Shown here piece after piece: positions 7,910 to 17,788 of a DNA stretch of 64,000 bases. How positions within the stretch are numbered: position 1 is the first letter of the stretch; every line of letters starts with the position of its first letter. The notes beneath the pieces were generated by a model. That model was given only the letters and a program-made list of their open reading frames with translations. It was not told the DNA's origin and did no database searches. This DNA comes from Alistipes shahii WAL 8301. Its GTDB lineage: Bacteria > Bacteroidota > Bacteroidia > Bacteroidales > Rikenellaceae. A program made the translations under genes and the position numbers. The stretch lies in NCBI RefSeq assembly GCF_025145845.1, contig NZ_CP102253.1, positions 2,356,001-2,420,000 of the forward strand. Reading direction: 5' to 3'.

Positions 7910-10900
7910 ATGAGGAAATTAACCAACCGAGCACTTTTCATCTGCTTTGCTCTGATGACGTCCTTTTGCCTCATTGCGCCGGCTACCGCTCTGCGTTCCT
8001 ACGCGCAGGAGGGGGGGGGCAGCACCCTTGAAGGCCTGATCAAAGACGACTCCGGGCCGCTTCTCGGAGCAACGGTGATTGTGAAGAACACGACGCGCGG
8101 AACGACAACCGACATGGACGGCAAATTCCGTCTGGAAGGGTTGCAGCCCGGCGACGTACTGCAAGTAACCTACGTAGGATACGACCCCTACGAGGTGACC
8201 TACACAGGTCAGACGACACTGGACATCCTGATGACGACGACCGCCAACCAGCTGAACGCAGTCGTAGTGACTGCCATGGGTATCGAACGTCAGTCGAAAA
8301 CACTCTCCTATGCTGCCGAAACGGTCGGCGGCGATGACGTGGCCGACATCAAGTCGGTCAATATGATCAACGCGCTGCAGGGCAAGGCCGCCGGTCTGCA
8401 GATTACCCCGAACTCGACGGGCGCGGGCGGATCGTCGAAAATACTCTTCCGCGGTAACAAGTCGATCAACGGCTCGAACCAGCCGCTGGTCGTCGTCGAC
8501 GGCGTCCCCCTGATGATGAACATCACGTCCGAACAGGTCAACAGCAACTGGGGCGCCCAGCGCGACGGCGGCGACGCCATGTCTACGATCAACCCCGACG
8601 ACATCGCCTCGATCTCCCTGCTGAAAGGCGCGTCGGCCGCCGCCCTCTACGGTGCGGTAGCCGCCAACGGCGCCATCATGATCACGACCAAATCGGCCAT
8701 GGCAGGGCGTCTGGCGGTGAACGTATCGAGCAACACGACCATTGACACCCCGCTCTCGCTGCCCGAATTCCAGAACACATACGGGGCGAACGGCCAATAC
8801 AGTTGGGGCGACAAACTCGCGTCGAAGGCTCCCGATTACGCCGAGAAGTTCTTCCGTACGGGCTGGACGACCAACAACTCGATCTCGATCAACGGCGGCG
8901 CCGAAGACCTGCGAGCCTACTTCTCCTACGGCAACGTAACATCCGGCGGCATCACCCCTGAAAACGACTACTCGCAACACACGCTCAACGCCAAAGTCGG
9001 TTTCGACCTTTTCAACGACCACATCAAGGTCGATTTCAACGCCAAATACGTGAACCAGCACATCTCGAACCAGCCGGCCGGCGGTTTCGTCTTCAACCCG
9101 CTCGTCGGCACCTACACCTTCCCGCGCGGCGGCGACTGGAACGGCTACAAAAGCAACTTCGAGACCTACAACGGCGAGCTCAACGCCAACGTCCAGAACT
9201 GGGTGACTACCACCGACGAGACCAACAGCAACCCCTACTGGCTGCTCAACCGCGAACGCCCCGTCGTCGAACGCAACCGCTACGAATTCGGCGGATCGAT
9301 CAAATACCAGATCATCGACGGACTTTCGCTCACGGGCCGCATGCGCTACGAGCGCGCCGACGAACACTACGTACGCAACCACTACGCGTCGTCCTACGGC
9401 AATAAATACACCTACGGCAAAATGGACGACAACCGCTACTTCAGCGAACAGCTCTATGCGGACCTGCTCGCCCAGTACAACCATACGTGGGACGATTTCT
9501 CGCTCAACGCCACCCTCGGCACCAGCATGATGCAGACACGTTCGAACAACGTGAGCCTGCTCTACGAGCAGAGCAAGTTCGTCGCTCCGGGCAACGGCGG
9601 CGCCTACTATCCCAACATCTTCAACCCGTCGAATTTCTACATGAACGGCACGACCATGGGACTGGAGCGCAAACGGCTCAACTCGGTCTTCGGAGCTGTC
9701 ACGTTCGGCTTCAAAGAGGCGCTCTTCCTCGACGTGACGGCCCGTAACGACTGGTCGTCGGCCCTCGCTTACACCGACGGCTACTCGTTCTTCTATCCTT
9801 CGGTGGGCGCCAGCCTTCTGCTCAACCGTTTCGTGGACATGGGCCGGAATATCGACCTGTTCAAATTCCGCGGTTCGTACTCCATCGTCGGCAACGACGT
9901 CCCCGTCTACAAGACCAATCCGCGCTATACCTACGGCGACCAAGGCGCCATCAACCCGCCCGAATCGGTGCCGTTCCGCACGCTGAAACCCGAAAAGACC
10001 CACTCGTTCGAGGTCGGTTTCGACGGAGAGTTCTTCCAGCACCGTCTGCACGTAAACGCCACCTATTACAAGACCAACACCAAGAACCAGTACTTCGAGG
10101 TGACGCTGCCGTGGGAGAGCGGTTACAAATCGCAGTTCGTCAATGCGGGCAACGTCCAGAACCAAGGCTTCGAACTGACGGCCGGCTGGTTCCAAGACTT
10201 CGGCAATGAATTCACATGGTCCACCGATCTGAATCTCTCGTACAACGACAACAAAATCATCGAGCTTTTCGACGGTATCCAAGACGGCGTAACGGTCTCC
10301 AACTTGGGCGGCGCCAAAGTGATCCTCTATGAAGGCGGCCAGTATGGCGACCTCTACGTCCGCACGCTCAAACGCGACGAGAGCGGCAAACTGGTGACGG
10401 AAACCCCCGAAGGCGCCGACTACCAGATCCCCGTAAACGGCGGCGAGCAGAATTCCGACCTGAAATACATGGGCAACATGAACTCGAAGTGGAACATGGG
10501 CTGGAACAACACGTTCCGCTACAAGGATCTGACACTGAGCATGCTCATCGACTTCCGCATCGGCGGCAAGGTCGTTTCGATGACCGAGGCCACACTCGAC
10601 GGATACGGCGTATCGGAACGCACGGGCCGGGCGCGCGACCGCGGCTACGTGATGCGCGAGGGCATCAAATTCTCGAACGTCAAGGCTTACTACGACGTGG
10701 TGGGCGCGACAAGCTTCAACTCGGTCTACAACGTCGAGGATTACGTATACGACGCGACCAACGTCCGTATGCGCGAGATTTCGCTGGGCTACACTTTCCG
10801 TAACCTGTTCGGCCAGTCGAAAAACCTGACCCTTGCGTTCATCGCCCGCAACCTTTTCTTCTTCTACAAAGACGCCCCGATGGATCCCGACGTGTCGATG

Positions 10901-10987
10901 GGTACGGGCAACGGCCTGCAAGGCTTCGATGTCTTCAACCTGCCGACCACGCGCAGCTTCGGTCTGAACGTGAAACTGAATTTCTAA
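7910..10987 (+). CDS. SusC/RagA-family TonB-dependent transporter
   Basis: This 1025-residue outer-membrane protein imports oligomeric substrates with its SusD partner, driven by TonB. A signal peptide ends near residue 33. A carboxypeptidase-regulatory-like domain follows (LIKDDSGPLLGATVIVKN, then YVGYDPYEV), then the SusC plug (VVVTAMGIERQSKTL, LVVVDGVPL, SISLLKGASAAALYG) and a long beta-barrel ending in NVKLNF. It lacks the extra STN signalling domain, so it is probably not a FecI/FecR transducer. A run of nine G (8011-8019) lies just after the signal peptide and could cause frameshift phase variation. GC is much higher than in the flanking element genes. The SusD gene starts 19 bp downstream. 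Confidence 0.95.
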   Translation: MRKLTNRALFICFALMTSFCLIAPATALRSYAQEGGGSTLEGLIKDDSGPLLGATVIVKNTTRGTTTDMDGKFRLEGLQPGDVLQVTYVGYDPYEVTYTGQTTLDILMTTTANQLNAVVVTAMGIERQSKTLSYAAETVGGDDVADIKSVNMINALQGKAAGLQITPNSTGAGGSSKILFRGNKSINGSNQPLVVVDGVPLMMNITSEQVNSNWGAQRDGGDAMSTINPDDIASISLLKGASAAALYGAVAANGAIMITTKSAMAGRLAVNVSSNTTIDTPLSLPEFQNTYGANGQYSWGDKLASKAPDYAEKFFRTGWTTNNSISINGGAEDLRAYFSYGNVTSGGITPENDYSQHTLNAKVGFDLFNDHIKVDFNAKYVNQHISNQPAGGFVFNPLVGTYTFPRGGDWNGYKSNFETYNGELNANVQNWVTTTDETNSNPYWLLNRERPVVERNRYEFGGSIKYQIIDGLSLTGRMRYERADEHYVRNHYASSYGNKYTYGKMDDNRYFSEQLYADLLAQYNHTWDDFSLNATLGTSMMQTRSNNVSLLYEQSKFVAPGNGGAYYPNIFNPSNFYMNGTTMGLERKRLNSVFGAVTFGFKEALFLDVTARNDWSSALAYTDGYSFFYPSVGASLLLNRFVDMGRNIDLFKFRGSYSIVGNDVPVYKTNPRYTYGDQGAINPPESVPFRTLKPEKTHSFEVGFDGEFFQHRLHVNATYYKTNTKNQYFEVTLPWESGYKSQFVNAGNVQNQGFELTAGWFQDFGNEFTWSTDLNLSYNDNKIIELFDGIQDGVTVSNLGGAKVILYEGGQYGDLYVRTLKRDESGKLVTETPEGADYQIPVNGGEQNSDLKYMGNMNSKWNMGWNNTFRYKDLTLSMLIDFRIGGKVVSMTEATLDGYGVSERTGRARDRGYVMREGIKFSNVKAYYDVVGATSFNSVYNVEDYVYDATNVRMREISLGYTFRNLFGQSKNLTLAFIARNLFFFYKDAPMDPDVSMGTGNGLQGFDVFNLPTTRSFGLNVKLNF
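8011..8019 (+). repeat. Poly-G tract (G9) in SusC
   Basis: Nine consecutive G encode part of a triple-glycine directly after the signal peptide. Loss or gain of one G would shift the frame of the whole transporter. Confidence 0.9.
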
Positions 10988-11006
10988 TCAAAAGCGTTTA
11001 CACATT

Positions 11007-12755
11007 ATGAAACTCAAGAATATTCTTAGAAACGTTACCGCAATGGCGCTTCCCCTCGCACTGTTGGGAAGTTGTACGGGAGATTTCGAAGAGCTGAACA
11101 CCAATCCCTACGAGATCGACCCCGAAGAACTGCCGTTCGAAGCGCAGTTCTCCACTCCCCTCTCGTTCAGTTACCCCACCCACCAGAACCTGTTCCAGTA
11201 CTGGACCTCGTTGTCGATCGACAACTACGGCGGTTATTTCGAGGTGCCGCACAGCAACTGGACGATGGCGCGTTACGACCTCGCCCGCGGGTTCTGCGGC
11301 GGCATGCACGAGAACTTCATGCAGAAAATATTCAACAACACCCGCCGGCTGATCAAACAGTGCGACGCCGCCGGACAGCATGACTTCGCAGCCGTAGCCC
11401 GCATCGTCGAAGCGTATAACCTGCTCCAGTATACCGACACCTACGGCCCGGTTCCCTATTCGTCGGTCCTCGCAGCGGACGAACTGGCCGAACGCCCCAG
11501 CAGCTACGCCTACGACAAACAGGAAGATATCTACAAGGCGATATTCGCACAGCTGGACAAAGCGCTCGAAGGACTGGATACGGAGACCGCAGGTCTCGCA
11601 TCGTTCGACAGCTGGTGCAACGGCGACCGCACGCTCTGGAAGAAGATCGCCAACCAGCTCAAGCTGCGCATGGCGCTGCGCATCGTCAAGGTAAACCCCG
11701 TCGATGCTGAAAAATACGCCAAGGAAGCCATTCAGGCCGGAGTCCTCGAAGACAAGGACATCCTTATCAACAAGTCCTACTCGAACGAACTGCGCCGCAT
11801 GATGGACTGGCTGGATTCGGGCATCGGTTCGTCGATCGTAGCGTTCATGAACGGCTACAACGACCCGCGCCGCCCGCTCTATTTCACCACCAACGTCCGC
11901 CATCTGGTCAAGAAGACCGCCGAACCGACAGGCGAGAAAGACCAGAACAACGAGGACATATACAACGAAAGCGACATCCTGATCCGCAAGGGAGCGCAAT
12001 ACATCGGAGTTCCCGTAGGCTGCGAATTGGGCAATAAGAACGGCGGCAACGACAACCAGCGCGTCTACTACTCGTTTCTGGCCGGCGGATATGCGACGCC
12101 GCAGCCCATCATGTTCGCCGCCGAAGGCTGGTTCCTGCGCGCCGAAGCCAAACTTCGCTGGACCGACGCCGGGCAGCAGAGCGTAAAGGAACTCTATGAA
12201 AAGGGTATCGAGGTTTCCATCCGCAACCAGAAGAGCTACCGACAGTCCGACGCCGCGGCAGCATGGACCGAGAAGAAACTGACGGCCCCCGACTGGGCGG
12301 CTATCGACGATGCGGCTATCAGCAGCTACATCAACGACGATACCTCCTCACCTGAGGGTTATACGGACCCGTGGAAGCCGGAATACAACTCCGATCCGAC
12401 CACCAGTATCACGGTGAAGTGGGACGAAGGCGCTTCGAATGAAGAAAAGCTCGAACGCATCATCACCCAGAAATGGATCGCCAACTTCCCGCTCTCGACC
12501 GAAGCGTGGGCCGATTACCGCCGCACGGGCTACCCCAAACTCTTCCGTCCGAAGCAAAATCTGGCCCCCTCGATCATCGACACGCAGCTCGGCCCGCGCC
12601 GCCTGCTGTACAACGAAACGGAACTGAGCTCCAACACCGTCGAGGTGAACAATGCCATCCAGCTGCTGAAGGCTGAATCTTCCGAAGTGAAAGGCGACGG
12701 CGACACCGGTGGCACCCGTCTGTGGTGGGACCGCAAGGACAAAGGCAATTTCTAA
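11007..12755 (+). CDS. SusD/RagB-family surface lipoprotein
   Basis: This 582-residue protein is the substrate-capturing lid of the adjacent SusC. It has a lipoprotein signal (LALLGSC, lipidated Cys near residue 23). The characteristic N-terminus FEELNTNPYEIDPE follows, then TPR-like helices (ARIVEAYNLLQYTDTYGPVPYS) and the C-terminal EAWADYRRTGYPKLF signature. It is translated 19 bp after SusC and ends at a strong terminator, so the two form one unit. No glycan-degrading enzyme is nearby, so the ligand cannot be predicted from the sequence. Confidence 0.95.
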   Translation: MKLKNILRNVTAMALPLALLGSCTGDFEELNTNPYEIDPEELPFEAQFSTPLSFSYPTHQNLFQYWTSLSIDNYGGYFEVPHSNWTMARYDLARGFCGGMHENFMQKIFNNTRRLIKQCDAAGQHDFAAVARIVEAYNLLQYTDTYGPVPYSSVLAADELAERPSSYAYDKQEDIYKAIFAQLDKALEGLDTETAGLASFDSWCNGDRTLWKKIANQLKLRMALRIVKVNPVDAEKYAKEAIQAGVLEDKDILINKSYSNELRRMMDWLDSGIGSSIVAFMNGYNDPRRPLYFTTNVRHLVKKTAEPTGEKDQNNEDIYNESDILIRKGAQYIGVPVGCELGNKNGGNDNQRVYYSFLAGGYATPQPIMFAAEGWFLRAEAKLRWTDAGQQSVKELYEKGIEVSIRNQKSYRQSDAAAAWTEKKLTAPDWAAIDDAAISSYINDDTSSPEGYTDPWKPEYNSDPTTSITVKWDEGASNEEKLERIITQKWIANFPLSTEAWADYRRTGYPKLFRPKQNLAPSIIDTQLGPRRLLYNETELSSNTVEVNNAIQLLKAESSEVKGDGDTGGTRLWWDRKDKGNF

Positions 12756-12783
12756 CCCCGCCGATCCGTTTCACTCATAAACC

Positions 12784-12819
12784 GGGACTCCGTCGTATAA
12801 CGACGGAGTCCTTTTTTCC
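12784..12819 (+). terminator. Terminator of the SusC/SusD unit
   Basis: GGACTCCGTCG pairs with CGACGGAGTCC over a short loop, followed by TTTTTT. Confidence 0.9.
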
Positions 12820-13001
12820 ATCCGACACATCCGAATCGGGCTCCGGCGCATTTCCGACCACTATCATGCGGCATACCATTTTTTCATGCCCCCGAATGGC
12901 TCGTACCGGAAACGGACAGATGATTTGCAAATATCAACTATTTTGTATTCATTTGTAATGAAGATAAAAATTAAGGTTAAAAACTTGTTTTAGTTGTAGC
13001 G

Positions 13002-13041
13002 GTAGCGACAGAGTTGTGAAACACCGTCGCTACATTTTTAT
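13002..13041 (+). terminator. Hairpin with T-tract
   Basis: GTAGCGAC (13002-13009) and GTCGCTAC (13026-13033) are complementary, followed by ATTTTTATT. No gene is seen immediately upstream. Confidence 0.5.
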
Positions 13042-13157
13042 TACCGGAAAATAGGCTATATATCAATTATTTTTCGTAATTTGCAGAAAACCATTTTAAT
13101 CTTATTGCCCATTCGTCATCAAAGCCATCTAACACGGTAACAAGAAATAAAAGGGAA

Positions 13158-13194
13158 GAAGGTACGAGGCTCATAACCTCGTGCCTTCGTTTTG
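13158..13194 (+). terminator. Hairpin with T-tract
   Basis: GAAGG-ACGAGG pairs with CCTCGT-CCTTC (one mismatch position) around CTCATAA, then GTTTTG. This gene-free stretch (12756-13674) holds terminators, a promoter and the right inverted repeat but no convincing gene. Confidence 0.6.
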
Positions 13195-13219
13195 TATTTA
13201 GCACTTAAATCGAATATTT

Positions 13220-13249
13220 TTGCAAGTTCAAAGAAAATTCCTACCTTTG
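13220..13249 (+). promoter_or_regulatory. Orphan Bacteroidetes-type promoter
   Basis: TTG at 13220-13222 and TACCTTTG at 13242-13249 are 19 bp apart. Only a 19-codon frame follows (ATG at about 13276), so it may serve a small RNA. Two TTTGACAAG direct repeats lie just downstream (13252 and 13266). Confidence 0.55.
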
Positions 13250-13387
13250 TTTTTGACAAGGGTTATTTGACAAGATGATTACGCAAAGTAGCGAATTTCG
13301 CACATTCTCCAAATCGTTACTAAAACCCCTGTAAAATCTTCTTAAAAGTCTGTTTGTCAGATTGATATATTTATCAACTGATTTATT

Positions 13388-13428
13388 AAAATATATTTTA
13401 ATTAAATATCAAATTATATATTAAAAAA
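13388..13428 (-). repeat. Right 41-bp inverted repeat flanking SusC/SusD
   Basis: This is the reverse complement of 7741-7781 with one mismatch. Unlike the left copy it is not followed by a TAnnTTTG box. Confidence 0.85.
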
Positions 13429-13674
13429 TAATACGTGAAGTTCAGTATGTCCATAATGATATTTCGATTGTTTATTTCATTATAAATATATTGAATTTCA
13501 GCAAAATACACAAATGTCTTTGTATAAATTTTACGCATGATTTATTCGTGTTATGTTAAAAATATTAACGGACGTTATACGGATAATCATATTTGCAAAT
13601 TATTCTCGTTGTTATATTGAAAACCATCTCCGCTAATTGGTGAGGAGTACTCTGCGTTTTCCGATGGTTTACGC

Positions 13675-14415
13675 CTAACTTTTTACGCTTCGTGTCGGCA
13701 CGAATTTCTTTCGACTGATCCTCGTCCTCGGTTTTTTGGCTATGGGCTGGATTTCGGCAGACACTTCGGCTTTAGGCTTCCGCCCCCGCCTTTTTGGAGG
13801 CACTACCTGCAGGCAGTCTATGGCTTTCAGCCGCTCGTATTCCTCGCGCAACTCGTCGATGATCCGTCGGTTGTTGCTTGCAATACAATCGCGCAGGAGT
13901 TTTACATCTTCGCGGCTGAATCCGTAATGTTTAATCGTTTCGCGCGTCAGTTCGAAGGGCGCGTTTTCCAGAACCGCCCGACGGCACAGGTAAGCCAACA
14001 AATGCGGATATTCCGTTACGAAAATTTCTACCGTCAGCTCCTTGCGGCTCGTAGCGCAGAAACGCTCCTCCCCGTTGAAAGGGTTCTCCATCAATTCCCA
14101 TTCGGGAAACTTCGTGGCCCATTGCTCGCGAAAAAAATAGGCATTGAAATTAACCCGGAAAGAATCGATGCGGCTGTCGAAGTTTTCGTAATTGTCGTTA
14201 AACTCCGCAACTGAAAATGTCTTTTCGTCGGGATGGCTTTCTTCATCGTCCAGCGTAATCCAAAATACCGATTTCGGAGCACCGCACAAGATTGCATAGA
14301 CAAAATGCGCCTTCTTTTTCAGATCATCGAAAAATTGCCGGATGTCGCTTTTGCGGATGTCGCAATCCAAACAGTCTTGAAGCAGATTCCCCAGCGTATA
14401 GGATTTTTGTGGCAT
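13675..14415 (-). CDS. Uncharacterised 246-aa protein with basic tail
   Basis: The product is soluble, with acidic patches in the middle (TLDDEESHPDEKTF) and a strongly basic C-terminus. That tail contains an AT-hook-like KRRGRKPK near residue 209 and RTRISRKKF, which suggests DNA binding. I do not recognise the family. The start at 14415 (MPQKSYTLGNLLQDC) is the only reasonable ATG. A perfect 8-bp inverted repeat (13621-13628 with 13663-13670) straddles its stop and may terminate it. It reads in the same direction as the relaxase and integrase of this mobilisable element and is probably accessory to it. Confidence 0.6.
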   Translation of the reverse strand: MPQKSYTLGNLLQDCLDCDIRKSDIRQFFDDLKKKAHFVYAILCGAPKSVFWITLDDEESHPDEKTFSVAEFNDNYENFDSRIDSFRVNFNAYFFREQWATKFPEWELMENPFNGEERFCATSRKELTVEIFVTEYPHLLAYLCRRAVLENAPFELTRETIKHYGFSREDVKLLRDCIASNNRRIIDELREEYERLKAIDCLQVVPPKRRGRKPKAEVSAEIQPIAKKPRTRISRKKFVPTRSVKS

Positions 14416-14493
14416 GGTTCAGTAGTTATGGGTTTATAGAACAATTCTTAAACGTACGCAAAGGTTATAGGCACTTCGAGAATACAAAATAAA

Positions 14494-16032
14494 GGGACGA
14501 CCGAATTGTAATTGCAATAAAATAACGATTGTCTGTTAACTAATCGTGGTTGGTCATCCCTTTTTCTATTAAAAAGACAATGCCAAATACGTTAGGCGAT
14601 GGTTGTGTGACAGTGATGATGTAAGTCCGTATCGAGTTTCGGCATTGCATTTAACAAATATCTTAAATTATTGTGAGAATACAAAATATATCGTAAAAAA
14701 ACAGGTGCGGAAACAGTAAAGTCAGTAGTGGGAAAATATGAAGCTAAGATTCGAGTATCCCGCACCCGTTATCGTAAAATTGAAGTATCGAAAAAGAGGG
14801 GCGGTAACGGACTGGTACGCCTCACACCACGATAAACGAAAAAGAGCATCCTTCGGCTTATCGTTTCCGTCCGCCCCTCGGCTTCCGAAACGCGGGCCTA
14901 TGGAGGCAGGAGATTTCGGAAGCATTGTTACAGAAGAAGCAGGAACCGCAACGGACTTACTTGACATGATAGCTACATCACTTCCCTTGTCACTCTCTTT
15001 TTTAGCGGTTCCTGCATGATGAAAAACGGGTGCGGGACTGTCGATGAAAAAAATAGTGACGCAACTTCGACATGAAGAATTCCAATGTCCCGCACCCAGT
15101 TCGGAGAACGGCCCGCCGTTACCAGATTTAGGTGCCTTTAAAGCGGGATTATTATCGACGGCGAGCGTTCTCGTTACAGCGAATGACGGCGCCCCACCCC
15201 GCACCGACCGAGGGTCGGCGGAACGTGATTCTTTCCGATTGGGAGTATATGGCCGTAACATCGTATTATTAAGGGTTCGTTATTAAAATCCTCGTTCCGG
15301 CCTAAACACATAAAAAAGCACGGAACGCAGGTACAGCCCCAACGGTCGGCCTTGCGAGCCTTGGATTGGTAACTGCCCTTACGCCCGTGCCCGCCCACGG
15401 CACAAAGCCGCAGGCATGACAAGGGTTTCAGACAAATTTTACACCAATCCTAAAACCTATTATATCGCTATAATAGTCGCAAGTTTACCGCTGGTATAAA
15501 GGTTGTCCTAACCTTATGAATATGTTACGGCTATGGCGCCGTTTTCATCCGCAAAGGTAACATATCTTTTTCAATTTTAGTTATGCGACCCGACTGATGC
15601 CATAAAAGAATGACGAAACGTGAACCCGGCTCTGAAGAACCCCGCTGTCCTTTACAAGAAAGGTATGCGGCTTGCGTTACTTACGCTGCGTAGGTCGTAG
15701 GAAACCCGTCTGACTTCGTAACACAAGAGGCCCACGCCCGTCAGGTGTAGTTGCCTTAAATGTACTGCCCCGTCAAGGCGTGGTACGACCCGACAAGGAC
15801 TCTCTTGTTGCCGCAGACTGTAAATTTCCTACGTTTACGCAAACAGCAACGCGATTCACGCCTTTACAGCGGATCGCTTGTCCCAAAGGTAGCACAAAAA
15901 ATTCGAATCCGCAATATGTTGCGGGCACTTTTTGTGCCGTAGGGTTTATGCCGCCCGAATAGCCCATGTTCTGGCTTTAACGGAATACGCCGTCCTAAAA
16001 CAACAACGGGACGGCCTTTGGGTTCCGTCCCG
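14494..16032. other. Gene-free block of about 15-20 two-tier hairpins
   Basis: No credible gene lies between 14416 and 16039. Instead, consecutive inverted repeats tile the DNA, mostly an outer stem, an internal loop and an inner stem. Examples (outer arms) are 14494/14552 (9 bp, one mismatch, inner ACGATT/AATCGT), 14578/14641, 14704/14760, 14796/14871 (9 bp, inner AAACGA/TCGTTT), 14882/14915, 14939/15005 (11 bp perfect), 15028/15087 (11 bp perfect), 15732/15777, 15788/15878 (inner CTGTAAA/TTTACAG) and 15892/15929 (9 bp perfect, inner CCGCAA/TTGCGG). Most units differ in sequence but share architecture. GAGAATACAAAATA occurs before units 1 and 3 (14478 and 14675). A large structured RNA or an array of recombination sites are the main options. 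Confidence 0.6.
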
Positions 16033-16039
16033 CTCGTGG

Positions 16040-17479
16040 TTACATCTTCATCCCGCGCCTTTGCTCCGTTTGTTCGATGTCAATTCCTATCCGCTCGTAA
16101 AACTCCTTTCGTTGCTGTCTGAACCACTCGTCGCAGTCCTTTCCGTTTATGGTGAACTGGAACCCGCTCGGCCCGTCCTTGTCGGGTTTGAATTGGAGAA
16201 TGACATCGTTCGCCCGAAACGTATGATTATACCTTATCGAATGCAGCTCGCCCGTATATCTGTAAGGTTGCATCGTAAACAACGCTTTGGTCCGCTCCTT
16301 GTCCAACCCGACATCCTTGCAGTAATTTTCCCATTTCAACAGCCCCTTTACATAGGGACACAACTCATCGACACGCATCAAGGCTTTTATGACTTGTTGT
16401 GCTTCCTGTTTAAGGTTGGCCACCTCTTTATCGTGTCCGGCCTGCATGGTCTTGATCTCTTGTTGCAGTTGCCCGATGCACTTATCCTTGTCGGCAATTA
16501 CCCCTTGCAAATCTGCAATCTGTTTTTCATACCTCGCGGGCTTGGGGTCGTGGAACAACGCTCCGATCCTTTCTACGGCTTTCGTCGTGGCATTCACGGC
16601 CACGCCTTTGAGTTTGTCGGTCTTGATCTCCCATCGGGTCTGCGCCAACTCCGTTTCGGCTTTTGCCAGTTCTTCTTTCTTCTTCCGCCGCTGTTCGTCG
16701 ATAGCGTTGCAGTCTGTCTGTGCGGCTCGTTGCTGTGCTTGGAGTGCGGCAATGTCTACCGTCAGCGTTTCTTTTTGTCCGATCATCGCTTCGATCTGTT
16801 CGGCCATTTCATTTTTACGGACGAACACCTCGCGGTAATACTGCTGCGTGGATATATGTTTGGCTTCCGAACCGTCGATGCCGCGTTGCAGTCCGTATTT
16901 GGCCATCGCTTCGGCATAGGTGGTCTGATAGGCTTTGAGTTTGTCCCGTGCCATCACATCGTCGGCACATAGGCGCGGGCGGTCTTTCTTAGTGCGGTAG
17001 GTTCTCTTTCCGCTTTGGGCGTTCTTCTCCCGCTCCAGCTTAGCCTTTCTGCGTTCGCCCCGTGTGATCGGCACGACGGTCGCGTGGATATGCGGCGTCT
17101 TCTCGTCCAGATGCAGGACTGCCGACACGACGTTCTCTTTTCCGAAGGTCTTTTGCAGCCAGCCGCAGGAATCCTTGGCCCATGCGTCCAACTGTCCGGC
17201 CTGCCGGATGCGCTTCATATCTTCGGGGCTTCCGGAGAGCATGACACGCAGGGCCCTCACTTGGTTCTTTCCGATCTTGCGTTCCAGTCCGGCGTTATCC
17301 AGCCGGTGCTGGATCGCTTCGGTGCGGTTGGTAACATCTTTGGGAAATTCGATTAACTCTTGGTTCAGGTAGGTAAGTGTCGTTATGACGTTGGCGGGTG
17401 TTATTCTCCGCTCGACGTGTCCCGACATGGCGGCATCCGTTCCGGCCGCCTTTTCGATATGCAATACGACATAGCCCAT
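16040..17479 (-). CDS. MobV-family relaxase
   Basis: This 479-residue protein is a plasmid recombination/mobilisation (Pre/Mob) relaxase that nicks oriT and starts conjugal transfer in trans of a helper element. The N-terminus MGYVVLHIEKAAGTDAAMSGHVER carries the family's conserved HIERS-like start. The metal-binding motif HLDEKTPHIH is at residues 123-132. A long coiled-coil region (about 220-340) follows, rich in Glu, Lys and Gln. The gene reads on the same strand as the integrase upstream, and the 366-bp gap between them holds strong inverted repeats suited to an oriT. Together they define a small mobilisable element. Confidence 0.92.
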   Translation of the reverse strand: MGYVVLHIEKAAGTDAAMSGHVERRITPANVITTLTYLNQELIEFPKDVTNRTEAIQHRLDNAGLERKIGKNQVRALRVMLSGSPEDMKRIRQAGQLDAWAKDSCGWLQKTFGKENVVSAVLHLDEKTPHIHATVVPITRGERRKAKLEREKNAQSGKRTYRTKKDRPRLCADDVMARDKLKAYQTTYAEAMAKYGLQRGIDGSEAKHISTQQYYREVFVRKNEMAEQIEAMIGQKETLTVDIAALQAQQRAAQTDCNAIDEQRRKKKEELAKAETELAQTRWEIKTDKLKGVAVNATTKAVERIGALFHDPKPARYEKQIADLQGVIADKDKCIGQLQQEIKTMQAGHDKEVANLKQEAQQVIKALMRVDELCPYVKGLLKWENYCKDVGLDKERTKALFTMQPYRYTGELHSIRYNHTFRANDVILQFKPDKDGPSGFQFTINGKDCDEWFRQQRKEFYERIGIDIEQTEQRRGMKM

Positions 17480-17606
17480 AGCGGTATAATTTTAGGTAGT
17501 TGATAATTCGGTTGTAGTCAGACAAGGATTCGGAATTGTCCCGGCGGTTGAACCGAGGAACGAATATCCGCCATCCGGGGTGTCCAGAGGGGCGACAGCC
17601 CCTTTG

Positions 17607-17666
17607 GCCTATTGGGGCATTTTCAGCGTTGCGGAGCAATGCGGAGAGAAAAATGCCCTAATAGGC
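17607..17666. other. Inverted repeat upstream of relaxase, possible oriT
   Basis: Two 17-nt arms (17607-17623 and 17650-17666) are complementary at 16 of 17 positions and enclose an inner GTTGC/GCAAT stem. Just before them lies AGGGGCGACAGCCCCT. A location upstream of a MobV gene is where oriT is expected; the nick site itself cannot be identified. Confidence 0.45.
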
Positions 17667-17788
17667 TATGCCTTTTGTAAAAAGGCGCGGGCGCGAAGCG
17701 GCCGATCTGTGGGCGACGGTGCCGCCGTGGTGTCCGTCAGCAGGGGAGCCGATGAAAGAGAACCGACGGCCCGCAAGCCCGTGCCCCT

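Noticed and set aside
7919..10921. A 1000-codon antisense frame across the SusC gene
   Set aside because: It is the mirror of a highly biased GC-rich gene. The sense strand encodes a complete SusC with signal peptide, plug and barrel.
14494..15100. Hairpin block as an integron attC array or CRISPR array
   Set aside because: Unit ends do not show the paired RYYYAAC and GTTRRRY boxes of attC (one GTTAGGC near 14591 is isolated), and there is no repeated direct sequence with spacers as in CRISPR.
14722..15261. Open frames of 80-180 codons on both strands across the hairpin block
   Set aside because: Their translations show no recognisable domain or natural protein composition, and the frames are what paired arms of high GC would create by chance.
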